Shown one piece after another: positions 1 through 5,650 of a DNA stretch of 8,744 bases. The notes beneath the pieces are model-generated. The model had not been told where the DNA came from. It was given only the letters and a program-made list of their open reading frames with translations, and did no database searches. Location of the stretch: contig CAYQAJ010000224.1 of the NCBI GenBank assembly GCA_964415245.1, forward strand, positions 1 through 8,744, given 5' to 3'. Positions within the stretch are counted from its first letter, which is position 1. Each line of letters starts with the position of its first letter. The stretch is from CAYQAJ01 sp964415245. GTDB lineage: Bacteria; Planctomycetota; Planctomycetia; Pirellulales; Pirellulaceae. The translations under genes and the position numbers were made by a program.

Positions 1-67
1 CGCGGACTGCGCAAAATGAGCCAGTCCCCGACGGTTTTTGGATAAGCTCTTAGTCTTTCCACGCGAT

Positions 68-102
68 TCGGCGCGGCGGTATCATCGTGAAGACCGCGCC
101 GA
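68..102. other. Inverted repeat in the prfA leader
   Basis: Positions 68-76 (TCGGCGCGG) pair perfectly with 94-102, giving a 9-bp GC-rich stem with a 17-base loop about 80 bases before the prfA ATG. The octamer CGATTCGG also occurs twice as a direct repeat, at 64-71 and 107-114, around the structure. No run of T follows, so it is not a typical intrinsic terminator. It could be a leader structure or the end of an upstream transcript. Nothing else is recognisable in bases 1-181, including no convincing end of an upstream gene. Confidence 0.35.
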
Positions 103-181
103 GTCCCGATTCGGTTCACCGGCAGACGGGGGGTGGTTGAGTCGGCTGCGTGTGCCGGTTTCCGTGGGAGTATTCCCTGCC

Positions 182-1255
182 ATGCGCAAAGTGCTGGAAC
201 AAACGCTCGCTAAATATGAAGAGCAGGAGCGGCTGCTTGCCGATCCGGCCGTGCTGGCCGACTCGCAGCGCCTGACTACGATTATGCGCGAGCACGGAAT
301 GCTGGCGCGCGTGGCGACCAAGTACCGCCGCTACAAGCAGTTGCTGGGCGAAACCGCCGACGTGGCCCGCATGGCCGAGAGCGACGACGAGGAAGAGCGC
401 GAGTTGGCCGAGGGTGAGCTTCCGGTGTTGCGCAAAAAGCGCGACGAGTTGTGGAACGAGCTATTGGACTTGACGATCGGCGGCGAAGACGCCAACCGCG
501 CCCGCTGCGTGATGGAAATCCGCGCCGGCACTGGGGGCGACGAAGCCGCCCTCTTCGTGCGAGACCTGTACGAAATGTACCGCCACCACGCCGAGGAAAA
601 GGGCTGGAAGGTCGAGGTGCTCGACGTCAGCCCCACCGAGCTGGGCGGCCTCAAGGAGGTAATCCTCGGTTTCTCGGGCGAGGGAACCTATCGCGAGTTG
701 ATCTACGAAAGCGGCTGCCACCGCGTGCAGCGCGTGCCCGAAACTGAGACGCAGGGACGCGTCCACACGTCGACCGCCACCGTGGCCGTGCTCCCGGAGC
801 CCGAGGACGTCGAAGTCGACCTGAAGCCCGACGACTTCCGCAAGGACGTGTTCCACGCCAGCGGACCGGGGGGCCAGCACGTGAACAAGACGGCCTCCGC
901 GATTCGTCTCACGCACTATGAAACCGGCATTGTCGTGTCGATGCAGGACGAAAAGAGCCAGCACAAGAACTTCGCCAAGGCGCTCCGCGTGCTCAAGTCA
1001 CGCATTTACGAGCAACTGAAGAAACGGCAGCACGAGAAACGGGCTGCGGAGCGCAAGACCCTTGCCGGGTCGGGCGATCGCGCGCAAAAGATTCGCACGT
1101 ACAATTTTCCGCAGAGCCGCGTAACCGACCACCGCATTAACCTGTCGCTGCACCAGCTCGATCAGATTCTGGCCGGGAGATTGCAGCCGATTACCGACGC
1201 GCTGCTCGACCACGATCGCAACGTGCTCCGGGCCGACATGGAGGAAGTGACCTGA
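182..1255 (+). CDS. prfA: Peptide chain release factor 1 (RF1)
   Basis: Class I release factor that reads UAA and UAG in the ribosomal A site and triggers hydrolysis of peptidyl-tRNA. The 357-residue product has the usual RF1 length. An N-terminal helical domain (about residues 1-100) is followed by the stop-codon-reading region with a PxT motif, here PET at 186-188 inside RVPETETQGR; RF2 would show SPF. The catalytic GGQ loop is at 230-232 (SGPGGQHVNKT), and the family signatures GSGDR (296-300) and TYNFP (306-310) are present. The ATG at 182 is chosen because homology begins there and GGGAG lies at 166-170, 11 bases upstream. The frame stays open back to a TTG at 38, but that 48-residue extension is Arg/Ser-rich and unlike RF1. 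The gene is followed by prmC, whose product modifies the GGQ glutamine; this pairing is common in bacteria. No oddity is seen in the protein. Confidence 0.97.
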   Translation: MRKVLEQTLAKYEEQERLLADPAVLADSQRLTTIMREHGMLARVATKYRRYKQLLGETADVARMAESDDEEERELAEGELPVLRKKRDELWNELLDLTIGGEDANRARCVMEIRAGTGGDEAALFVRDLYEMYRHHAEEKGWKVEVLDVSPTELGGLKEVILGFSGEGTYRELIYESGCHRVQRVPETETQGRVHTSTATVAVLPEPEDVEVDLKPDDFRKDVFHASGPGGQHVNKTASAIRLTHYETGIVVSMQDEKSQHKNFAKALRVLKSRIYEQLKKRQHEKRAAERKTLAGSGDRAQKIRTYNFPQSRVTDHRINLSLHQLDQILAGRLQPITDALLDHDRNVLRADMEEVT

Positions 1256-1365
1256 CCGCGGCCGTCGGCCACACGTTCGTGAGTACAACGCAATAGGGAA
1301 CGGCCTTTGTGCCATTCCGCGAACGTCGCTCCCATGCGCAATGCTGCGGGGGGCGTTCCCAACAG

Positions 1366-1388
1366 GACGGAAATCGCCATTTTCCGTC
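1366..1388. other. Hairpin just upstream of prmC
   Basis: GACGGAAA (1366-1373) pairs perfectly with TTTCCGTC (1381-1388) around a 7-base loop, ending 19 bases before the prmC ATG. The 152-base prfA-prmC gap also holds a looser pair, GGGAACG (1296-1302) with CGTTCCC (1354-1360). There is no T-tract, so termination is unlikely. A structure this close to an ATG that lacks a Shine-Dalgarno sequence could affect prmC translation, but that is inference. Confidence 0.35.
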
Positions 1389-1407
1389 GCACTTCTCACA
1401 GCCACCC

Positions 1408-2301
1408 ATGCCGCAAACCAACGATTGGACGATCGGGCGCCTGCTGACCTGGACCGCCGACTATCTCAAGCGGCGCGGAGCCGATAGCCCGCGGCTGGAT
1501 GCGGAGGTGTTGCTTGCCTACGCGCGGCGCTGCCAGCGGATCGACTTGTACGCGCGGTACGGCGAATTGCCCGACGAGCGGGATTTGAGCGCGTTTCGCG
1601 ATTTGGTGCGCCGCCGCGCCGAGGGAGCTCCGGTCGCGTACCTGGTGGGGCAGCGGGAGTTCTATTCGCTCACGTTTCGAGTAACGCCCGACGTGCTGAT
1701 TCCGCGTCCCGAGACCGAGCACCTGGTGGTGGCGCTGTTGGACCTGATCCAGCGGCGCGAGTCGACGGGACCATGCGAAGTGGTCGACGTCGGCACCGGC
1801 AGCGGGATCATTGCCGTGTGTGCCGCGCGGCACGCCGAATGCCGCGTCACGGCCATCGACATCAGCGCCGCGGCACTGGCTGTAGCGCGTGAAAACGTCG
1901 AGCGGCACGACGTGGCCGATCGGGTCGAGCTGCTCCCAGGCGATCTGTTGAGCATGCTCCCCGACGCGCGGCAATTCGACTTCGTGGTGAGCAACCCGCC
2001 CTACGTTGCCCAGGGCGAATTGGAGCAGCTTTCGCCCGATGTGCGCGAGCACGAACCGCGCATCGCGCTGGCGGCGGGACCGGGCGGCACCGACGTCATC
2101 GCGCGTCTAATTCCGCAGGCGGCGCAGCACCTGCGACCAGGCGGATGGCTGCTTCTGGAAATCAGCCCGATGATCGCCCAGGAGGTCGCCGATCTGGTGG
2201 CCGCGAGCGGGCAGTTCGGCGCGGGGACCTTGCACAAGGACTCCGCTGGCCTGCCTCGCGTATTCGTTGCCCAGCGCCAACCGAGCGAGCCGGCAAGCTA
2301 G
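1408..2301 (+). CDS. prmC: Release factor glutamine methyltransferase PrmC (HemK)
   Basis: S-adenosylmethionine-dependent N5-methyltransferase that modifies the glutamine of the GGQ motif in RF1 and RF2 and so raises their termination activity. The 297-residue protein has the two expected parts: an N-terminal helical substrate-binding domain (about 1-85) and a Rossmann-type catalytic domain. Visible motifs are IPRPETE (98-104), the SAM-binding loop VVDVGTGSG (125-133), an acidic strand end at AIDIS (149-153) and the signature NPPY (196-199). The ATG at 1408 is preferred over the GTG at 1309 because the family's N-terminal helix (WTIGRLLTWTADYL) starts shortly after it. There is no clear Shine-Dalgarno sequence; a hairpin lies directly upstream. 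It sits 152 bases after prfA on the same strand, which fits co-transcription with its substrate's gene. The final dozen or so residues are a non-conserved tail. Confidence 0.95.
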   Translation: MPQTNDWTIGRLLTWTADYLKRRGADSPRLDAEVLLAYARRCQRIDLYARYGELPDERDLSAFRDLVRRRAEGAPVAYLVGQREFYSLTFRVTPDVLIPRPETEHLVVALLDLIQRRESTGPCEVVDVGTGSGIIAVCAARHAECRVTAIDISAAALAVARENVERHDVADRVELLPGDLLSMLPDARQFDFVVSNPPYVAQGELEQLSPDVREHEPRIALAAGPGGTDVIARLIPQAAQHLRPGGWLLLEISPMIAQEVADLVAASGQFGAGTLHKDSAGLPRVFVAQRQPSEPAS

Positions 2302-2337
2302 TCGCGGCGCCATCCTTCGGCTTGCGTTGCCGCGGCT

Positions 2338-3738
2338 TTACGGCGTCATCGTCACCGTGCCCCAGTCCTCGGCCGCCTGCTCGTCCTCGGTCGGCTCCGG
2401 CAGCGCCGCATCGGCGTCCGTTTTGGCCTGGGGCAGCACGCAGTCGCCCGGGTCGATTTGCACGATGCGTTCCATCACGTGGTATTGCGGGGCCTCGACG
2501 TCGCGGGGGCCGTCGCCCTCGTCGATCATGGTGCGGTTGCGGCCCGACTTCTTCGCCTCGCGAAGCACCTTCCTCAGGCGCTTCAGCAGCGATTGCGTCG
2601 TGTCCTTTCTGCCCACCTCGGTCACGGCGCACGTAATCGAAATCTCCAGGTTCTCGCTCCCCAGATCGAACCGCGTGGCCTCGAAGTTCTGGCGAATGCG
2701 TTCCGAGGCGCTGGTCCCCGCGCGGGGTCCCGTGTCGCCCAGGAACAGCAGGAAGGAGCCCCCTCCTAGCCGACCCACGCGGTCGTAACCGCGGTCCTTG
2801 CGCACCAGATCATCGAGCAGCGTGCCGACCGCGGCCAGCACCCGATCGCCCAGCGCCGTGCCCAGTCGCTCGTTGAGCTTGTCGAGCCGGTCGACGTCGA
2901 CCAGCACTACCGACGCCGTGCGATCGCGGGCCGACGCATCGTGCCACCAGCGGTGGAAGACGATCTCCAGGCCGGCGCGGCTGAGCAGTTGCGTCAGCGG
3001 GTCGACGTGCAGCGACGGGTCGACCTTCTCGATACGGTCTTCGGCGCGCATGATGGTCAACAGCGAGTCGTGCATGCGGTCGCGCAGCATGTGGGCAAGG
3101 TCGGTGAGCCGGCAGATTTCGGTCAGCAGCCGTCGACAGCCGACAGCGACGTCGCTTTGGAAGTCCAACAGCTTAATGTTGCTGCACGTCGTTTCGACTT
3201 GGGCGGCCTGGTCCAGCAGCACGTCTTCGAGGCTGCCCCCCGCCTCTTCGAACTCGCCCAACTCGCCCCGGCGGCCGGAAAGGTGATCTGCCGCCTTCGA
3301 CTGCTTGACCATCCAGCCCTGGTTCACCGAGTCGAGCTCGGTGAGCAGGCGATCCAAGAGCTCGGTGTCCTCGGTTTGCGCACAGCGGCGCACGCGCTGT
3401 TCGATGTCGACGAGCTGCTCTCGGTAGCGGCACACTTCCAGCCGCAGCACCTGCATCGACGCCTCGACGAACGAGTTTACGTCGACCTCTTCGGCGCCGA
3501 GCGTCTCGACCCATTCGCCCGGCAACTGGCCGGTCACGTCCTTGGCGACGGGCGCGGCTGCCGGAGCTGGCGTTGCGAAAGCGGCCGGTCGCGGCGACTG
3601 CGCGGGCGTTTTACTCGTGGGCGCAAGCCGAGCGGCAAGCTGCCGCGCCTGGAGATGCTCCAGAAGCACCGCCAGGCCGAAGCCTAAGAGCACGTTGACC
3701 ACACCGATGACAAACACGACCGATACCACGACGATCAC
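2338..3738 (-). CDS. Membrane-anchored protein with a degenerate GGDEF domain
   Basis: GGDEF domains normally make cyclic di-GMP from two GTP. This 466-residue protein has one N-terminal membrane helix (about 2-27), a Pro/Ala-rich linker (40-66), a long mostly helical region (about 75-240) and a GGDEF-type domain (about 245-403). Family landmarks are DPLTQLLSR (246-254), DVDRLDKLN (281-289), RLGGGSF (323-329), SITCAV (367-372) and EAKKSGRNR (394-402). The signature reads GGGSF, so both acidic residues of GG(D/E)EF are missing and cyclase activity is unlikely. RGYD at 316-319 matches the RxxD product-binding I-site at the correct spacing, so the protein may sense c-di-GMP instead. An acidic C-terminal tail follows (about 404-466). 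The start is GTG at 3738; a second GTG at 3729 lies at better spacing (8 bases) from GGGAG and may be the true start. Its stop faces that of prmC across 36 bases. Confidence 0.85.
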   Translation of the reverse strand: MIVVVSVVFVIGVVNVLLGFGLAVLLEHLQARQLAARLAPTSKTPAQSPRPAAFATPAPAAAPVAKDVTGQLPGEWVETLGAEEVDVNSFVEASMQVLRLEVCRYREQLVDIEQRVRRCAQTEDTELLDRLLTELDSVNQGWMVKQSKAADHLSGRRGELGEFEEAGGSLEDVLLDQAAQVETTCSNIKLLDFQSDVAVGCRRLLTEICRLTDLAHMLRDRMHDSLLTIMRAEDRIEKVDPSLHVDPLTQLLSRAGLEIVFHRWWHDASARDRTASVVLVDVDRLDKLNERLGTALGDRVLAAVGTLLDDLVRKDRGYDRVGRLGGGSFLLFLGDTGPRAGTSASERIRQNFEATRFDLGSENLEISITCAVTEVGRKDTTQSLLKRLRKVLREAKKSGRNRTMIDEGDGPRDVEAPQYHVMERIVQIDPGDCVLPQAKTDADAALPEPTEDEQAAEDWGTVTMTP

Positions 3739-3790
3739 TCCCGCTGGGGGACTATGCGTTCGCGCTCTCTAGCTGGAAGCTGGTTAGGGT

Positions 3791-3832
3791 GTCGGCCGAC
3801 AGCGCTTGGGTACGTTCCACGTGCCCAAGCGC
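3791..3832. promoter_or_regulatory. Palindrome plus 14-pair hairpin upstream of the GGDEF gene
   Basis: GTCGGCCGAC (3791-3800) is a perfect 10-bp palindrome. It abuts a longer stem-loop: GCGCTTGGG (3802-3810) pairs with CCCAAGCGC (3824-3832), a G-U pair follows, then ACGT (3812-3815) pairs with ACGT (3819-3822), leaving a 3-base loop. The block lies 53-94 bases upstream of the GGDEF start codon, where an operator or 5' leader element would sit. It could equally be the terminator-like or REP-like edge of the neighbouring repeat region. Regulatory function is inference. Confidence 0.4.
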
Positions 3833-3925
3833 ACCGCTAGCCAAGAGTCCACCCCCCCCAATCCTACCTTACGGCAACACCGGGCGAATTCGGGCGGGTT
3901 TTCTCGGGGAAACGGCGTCCTAAGA

Positions 3926-4015
3926 GCCCGTTGAAAGCGGGGACTGTCCCTCTTCGATCACTCCCTCGGCCAAGCCCATACGGTTTGGTCGAAAGGGACT
4001 GTCCTACCAACGGGC
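3926..4015. repeat. 90-bp REP/MITE-like imperfect inverted repeat
   Basis: The ends are perfect 8-bp inverted repeats, GCCCGTTG (3926-3933) and CAACGGGC (4008-4015). Inside them, GGACTGTCCCTCTTCGA (3941-3957) matches the reverse complement of 3989-4004 (GGACAGTCCCTTTCGA) apart from one substitution and one base. The centre folds as TCGGCCAAGCC (3966-3976) against GGTTTGGTCGA (3982-3992) with a 5-base loop, allowing G-U pairs. The motif GGGACTGTCC occurs on each side (3940-3949 and 3995-4004), and the first copy lies in the self-complementary GGGACTGTCCC. The layout fits a palindromic REP unit or a small non-autonomous mobile element. No transposase or RAYT gene is in the window, and I saw no target duplication. 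Confidence 0.6.
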
Positions 4016-4042
4016 GGCGAAGCGGTCCCTGGATGCGACTCT

Positions 4043-4066
4043 GCCCACGGACGGCAGTCCGTGGGC
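4043..4066. repeat. Perfect 10-bp stem-loop
   Basis: GCCCACGGAC (4043-4052) is exactly complementary to GTCCGTGGGC (4057-4066) around the tetraloop GGCA. It lies 54 bases past the stop codon of the small minus-strand gene and 28 bases from the 90-bp inverted repeat. No T-tract follows on either strand, so a REP-type palindrome or a 3'-end mRNA-stabilising hairpin is more likely than a classical intrinsic terminator. Confidence 0.6.
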
Positions 4067-4119
4067 TTGGTGGCAAGCGGTAGGCGTGAAAGTGATCTAC
4101 CGGTGGCCGAGGCGGTGCG

Positions 4120-4425
4120 CTATCCCCACTTTTTCCCTTCGGCTTCGAGGTTGGCGCTGGCGAGGTCGTCGGGAGTCATGGCGATGCGAAACTCCACCTG
4201 CGCATCAAACGTCAGGAACCACGGTTCGGCCAGCTTCGGCACGTCCGAGGGTTCCTTCACGTCGACTACCAGGGTGCCGCCGCGGCAACCGTTCTGCTCA
4301 GTGAAATAGGCGGCTTCCGGCTTGATGGCCTCAAGAATCCGTTTCATCTTTTCCGCTACCGTGCCATCGCGAACGGCGCTATTGAACGGTTCCAACGGGA
4401 ATTGAACGTGCATGAGCATACGCAT
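4120..4425 (-). CDS. Small conserved-looking protein of unknown function
   Basis: I cannot assign a function. The 101-residue protein is soluble, with no signal peptide or membrane segment. Its pattern suggests a beta-alpha-beta-beta-alpha-beta ferredoxin-like or dimeric alpha/beta-barrel fold: a strand at MLMHVQFP (3-10), a helix at about 13-34, a hairpin at about 38-56 (AYFTEQNGCRGGTLVVDV), a helix at about 60-73 and a strand at VEFRIAMT (77-84). Such small domains often serve as stand-alone dimers with catalytic or ligand-binding roles, but no catalytic motif is recognisable. The start is well fixed: AGGAGG (complement of 4432-4437) sits 6 bases before the ATG at 4425, the best ribosome binding site in the window. 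The frame is open upstream to 4524, but that part lacks such support. It lies 106 bases after the upstream same-strand gene, a gap with a direct repeat, so it may have its own promoter. Confidence 0.75.
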   Translation of the reverse strand: MRMLMHVQFPLEPFNSAVRDGTVAEKMKRILEAIKPEAAYFTEQNGCRGGTLVVDVKEPSDVPKLAEPWFLTFDAQVEFRIAMTPDDLASANLEAEGKKWG

Positions 4426-4431
4426 GACAAA

Positions 4432-4437
4432 CCTCCT
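4432..4437 (-). promoter_or_regulatory. Ribosome binding site that fixes the small gene's start
   Basis: AGGAGG on the minus strand with 6 bases to the ATG at 4425 is a consensus Shine-Dalgarno sequence. Most other genes here lack one, which suggests efficient translation of this small protein. Confidence 0.75.
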
Positions 4438-4489
4438 AATATCGCAAACCGTCAGAGTTTTTCCGACCACCGTCCAAGAACAACGAAAC

Positions 4490-4512
4490 ATGGACAACCA
4501 ACTATGGACAAC
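4490..4512. repeat. Direct repeat ATGGACAAC x2
   Basis: ATGGACAAC occurs at 4490-4498 and 4504-4512, start to start 14 bases, in the gap between the OB/HD gene and the small gene. On the minus strand each reads GTTGTCCAT, 65-90 bases upstream of the small gene's ATG, where a regulator could bind. No -10/-35 pair is clear. It could be chance. Confidence 0.3.
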
Positions 4513-4531
4513 GGAATTCCGCATGGGGGTG

Positions 4532-5539
4532 CTACGGCGGGAGCCCTCGAAAGAGCTTGTGCTTGAGCGGGTTCTTCTTGGTTGTCAGCGGCTCGTCGCC
4601 CGATTCGTCGGCTAGAGCCGCGTAGATCATTTGCATGCGGGCGTCGAGGTCGTCGGCAAAGTGCACGATCATGGCCTCGGGCGTCATCGGGGGTTTGGGG
4701 GAGCCCCACTCGGGCAACCGCTGGTGCGAAATGATGACGTGCTCGATCCGGAGCAGGGTTTCGCGATCGACCGCGTGGCGCGACGCCGCCTCGCGCAGCA
4801 GGTCGCGCCCCAACACCACGTGGCCGATCATTTCGCCGGCCGGCGTATAGGCCGCTCCGGTGTCCCCCACCTCCAGTTCGACGAGCTTGCCGATGTCGTG
4901 CAGCACGGCCCCGGCCAGCACGACGTCGCGCGACAGGGGCGGCTGCATGTCGGCATATTGGCGGCAGTACTTGTCGGCCAGAAGCCGCGCATTGTGCACC
5001 ACGCTCAGCACGTGTTCGAGAAAGCCCCCCTCGAAAGCGTGGTGATGGTAGACGGCCGCCGGCAGCCGCAACAGCTCTTCGCGGTTCGACTCCAAAATGT
5101 CGACGACGAGCTCGACCAGCGCCTTGTTTCCGATCTCCGTCTGCACCAGGTCCGAGAGTTCACGCAACATCGACTCCGGATCGCGACGCGAACGGGGTGA
5201 AAGCGCCGCCGGGTCAAATCCGTCGCGCTCGTCTTCCGCCGCCGCGGGGCGAATCTTACGGATTTCGAGTTGTGGGCCGTACTGCGATTCGCGGTAGATG
5301 GCCCGCAACTTGTATGCGGTGCCGGGAGTCCACTGGCGGCGGCAATCCTCGGCCCAGGGGGAGTCGGACCAAACGGGGAAGCTCACCTCGCGCGTGGCGT
5401 CGCGAAACGCGACGCGGTAGTAGGGCTTGCCATTCTTGGTGACGAGATCTTCCTTTTGCGTCAGTAGCAGGAAGAGATCGGCTTCTTGCCCGTCGGTCAG
5501 ATCGCGCAAGGTGACCGGCGAAGGGGCCTTAGTGCTCAT
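4532..5539 (-). CDS. YhaM-like OB-fold/HD-domain 3'-5' exoribonuclease
   Basis: It resembles YhaM/CBF1-type proteins, metal-dependent 3'-5' exonucleases acting on RNA (and DNA in vitro). The 335-residue product, close to the family's usual 310-330, has an N-terminal OB-fold nucleic-acid-binding domain (about 10-97, starting at LRDLTDGQEADLFLLL) and an HD phosphohydrolase domain (about 140-310). Likely metal ligands are H176 (GGFLEHVLSV), the HD pair H214-D215 (AVLHDIGKLVE), H240, H272 (IISHQRLPEWGS) and D296/D297 (HFADDLDARM). This H...HD...H...H...D layout with the LPEWGSP...P.TPEA segment is characteristic of the family. The ATG at 5539 is preferred; a TTG at 5554 would add five residues. 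Neither has a Shine-Dalgarno sequence. It follows the acyltransferase gene on the same strand after 111 bases, with a candidate -10 in between. The exact substrate is not shown by the sequence. Confidence 0.85.
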   Translation of the reverse strand: MSTKAPSPVTLRDLTDGQEADLFLLLTQKEDLVTKNGKPYYRVAFRDATREVSFPVWSDSPWAEDCRRQWTPGTAYKLRAIYRESQYGPQLEIRKIRPAAAEDERDGFDPAALSPRSRRDPESMLRELSDLVQTEIGNKALVELVVDILESNREELLRLPAAVYHHHAFEGGFLEHVLSVVHNARLLADKYCRQYADMQPPLSRDVVLAGAVLHDIGKLVELEVGDTGAAYTPAGEMIGHVVLGRDLLREAASRHAVDRETLLRIEHVIISHQRLPEWGSPKPPMTPEAMIVHFADDLDARMQMIYAALADESGDEPLTTKKNPLKHKLFRGLPP

Positions 5540-5586
5540 GATGGGGGGCCGCAAGAGGGGACGAACGGATCGAGCGCTCGCCGGCC

Positions 5587-5592
5587 ATTGTA
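5587..5592 (-). promoter_or_regulatory. Candidate -10 element for the OB/HD gene
   Basis: The minus strand reads TACAAT (5592 down to 5587), five of six matches to the sigma-70 -10 consensus, 47 bases before the ATG at 5539. The -35 position is only a T-rich stretch (TTTTTC at 17-base spacing), so the match is partial. The palindrome CGAGCGCTCG (5571-5580) falls close to the expected transcription start. If real, the OB/HD gene can be expressed separately from the acyltransferase. Confidence 0.3.
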
Positions 5593-5650
5593 GCGGGGCC
5601 GACCGGCGCGAAAAAGCGAGCGCTGCCCCGATATGCCCTGAGTGGTTCGC

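Larger units (their letters stand above)
3739..4119. other. Gene-free, structure-rich spacer
   Basis: These 381 bases contain no credible reading frame. They hold a 10-bp palindrome with a 14-pair hairpin (3791-3832), a run of eight C (3852-3859), a 90-bp imperfect inverted repeat (3926-4015) and a perfect 10-bp stem-loop (4043-4066). The part nearest 3739 must carry the promoter of the GGDEF gene on the minus strand, but I see no convincing -35/-10 pair. The segment nearest 4119 is the 3' flank of the small gene. Confidence 0.7.

Noticed and set aside
38..181. N-terminal extension of prfA from a TTG at 38
   Set aside because: The added 48 residues do not resemble any release factor, while the ATG at 182 gives the normal length and has GGGAG upstream.
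461..964. 167-residue open frame antisense to prfA
   Set aside because: It lies wholly within prfA on the opposite strand; such frames are expected from third-position GC bias, and its translation has no recognisable domain.
1396..2052. 218-residue open frame antisense to prmC
   Set aside because: A shadow of a well-supported methyltransferase gene, with no motif of its own.
2301..2336. Possible bidirectional terminator between prmC and the GGDEF gene
   Set aside because: An 8-pair stem (2301-2308 with 2329-2336) needs a G-U pair, has a 20-base loop and no real T-tract, so support is too weak.
2941..3687. 248-residue open frame antisense to the GGDEF gene
   Set aside because: The GGDEF landmarks on the minus strand settle the coding strand; this frame is a GC-bias shadow.
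3852..3859. Run of eight C as a phase-variation tract
   Set aside because: It is not inside a gene or at a promoter spacer that I can identify; homopolymers of this length are plausible by chance in GC-rich DNA.
5594..5630. Hairpin after the acyltransferase gene as a terminator
   Set aside because: CGGGGC and GCCCCG pair for only 6 bp around a 25-base loop, and the T-run lies inside the loop, not after the stem.
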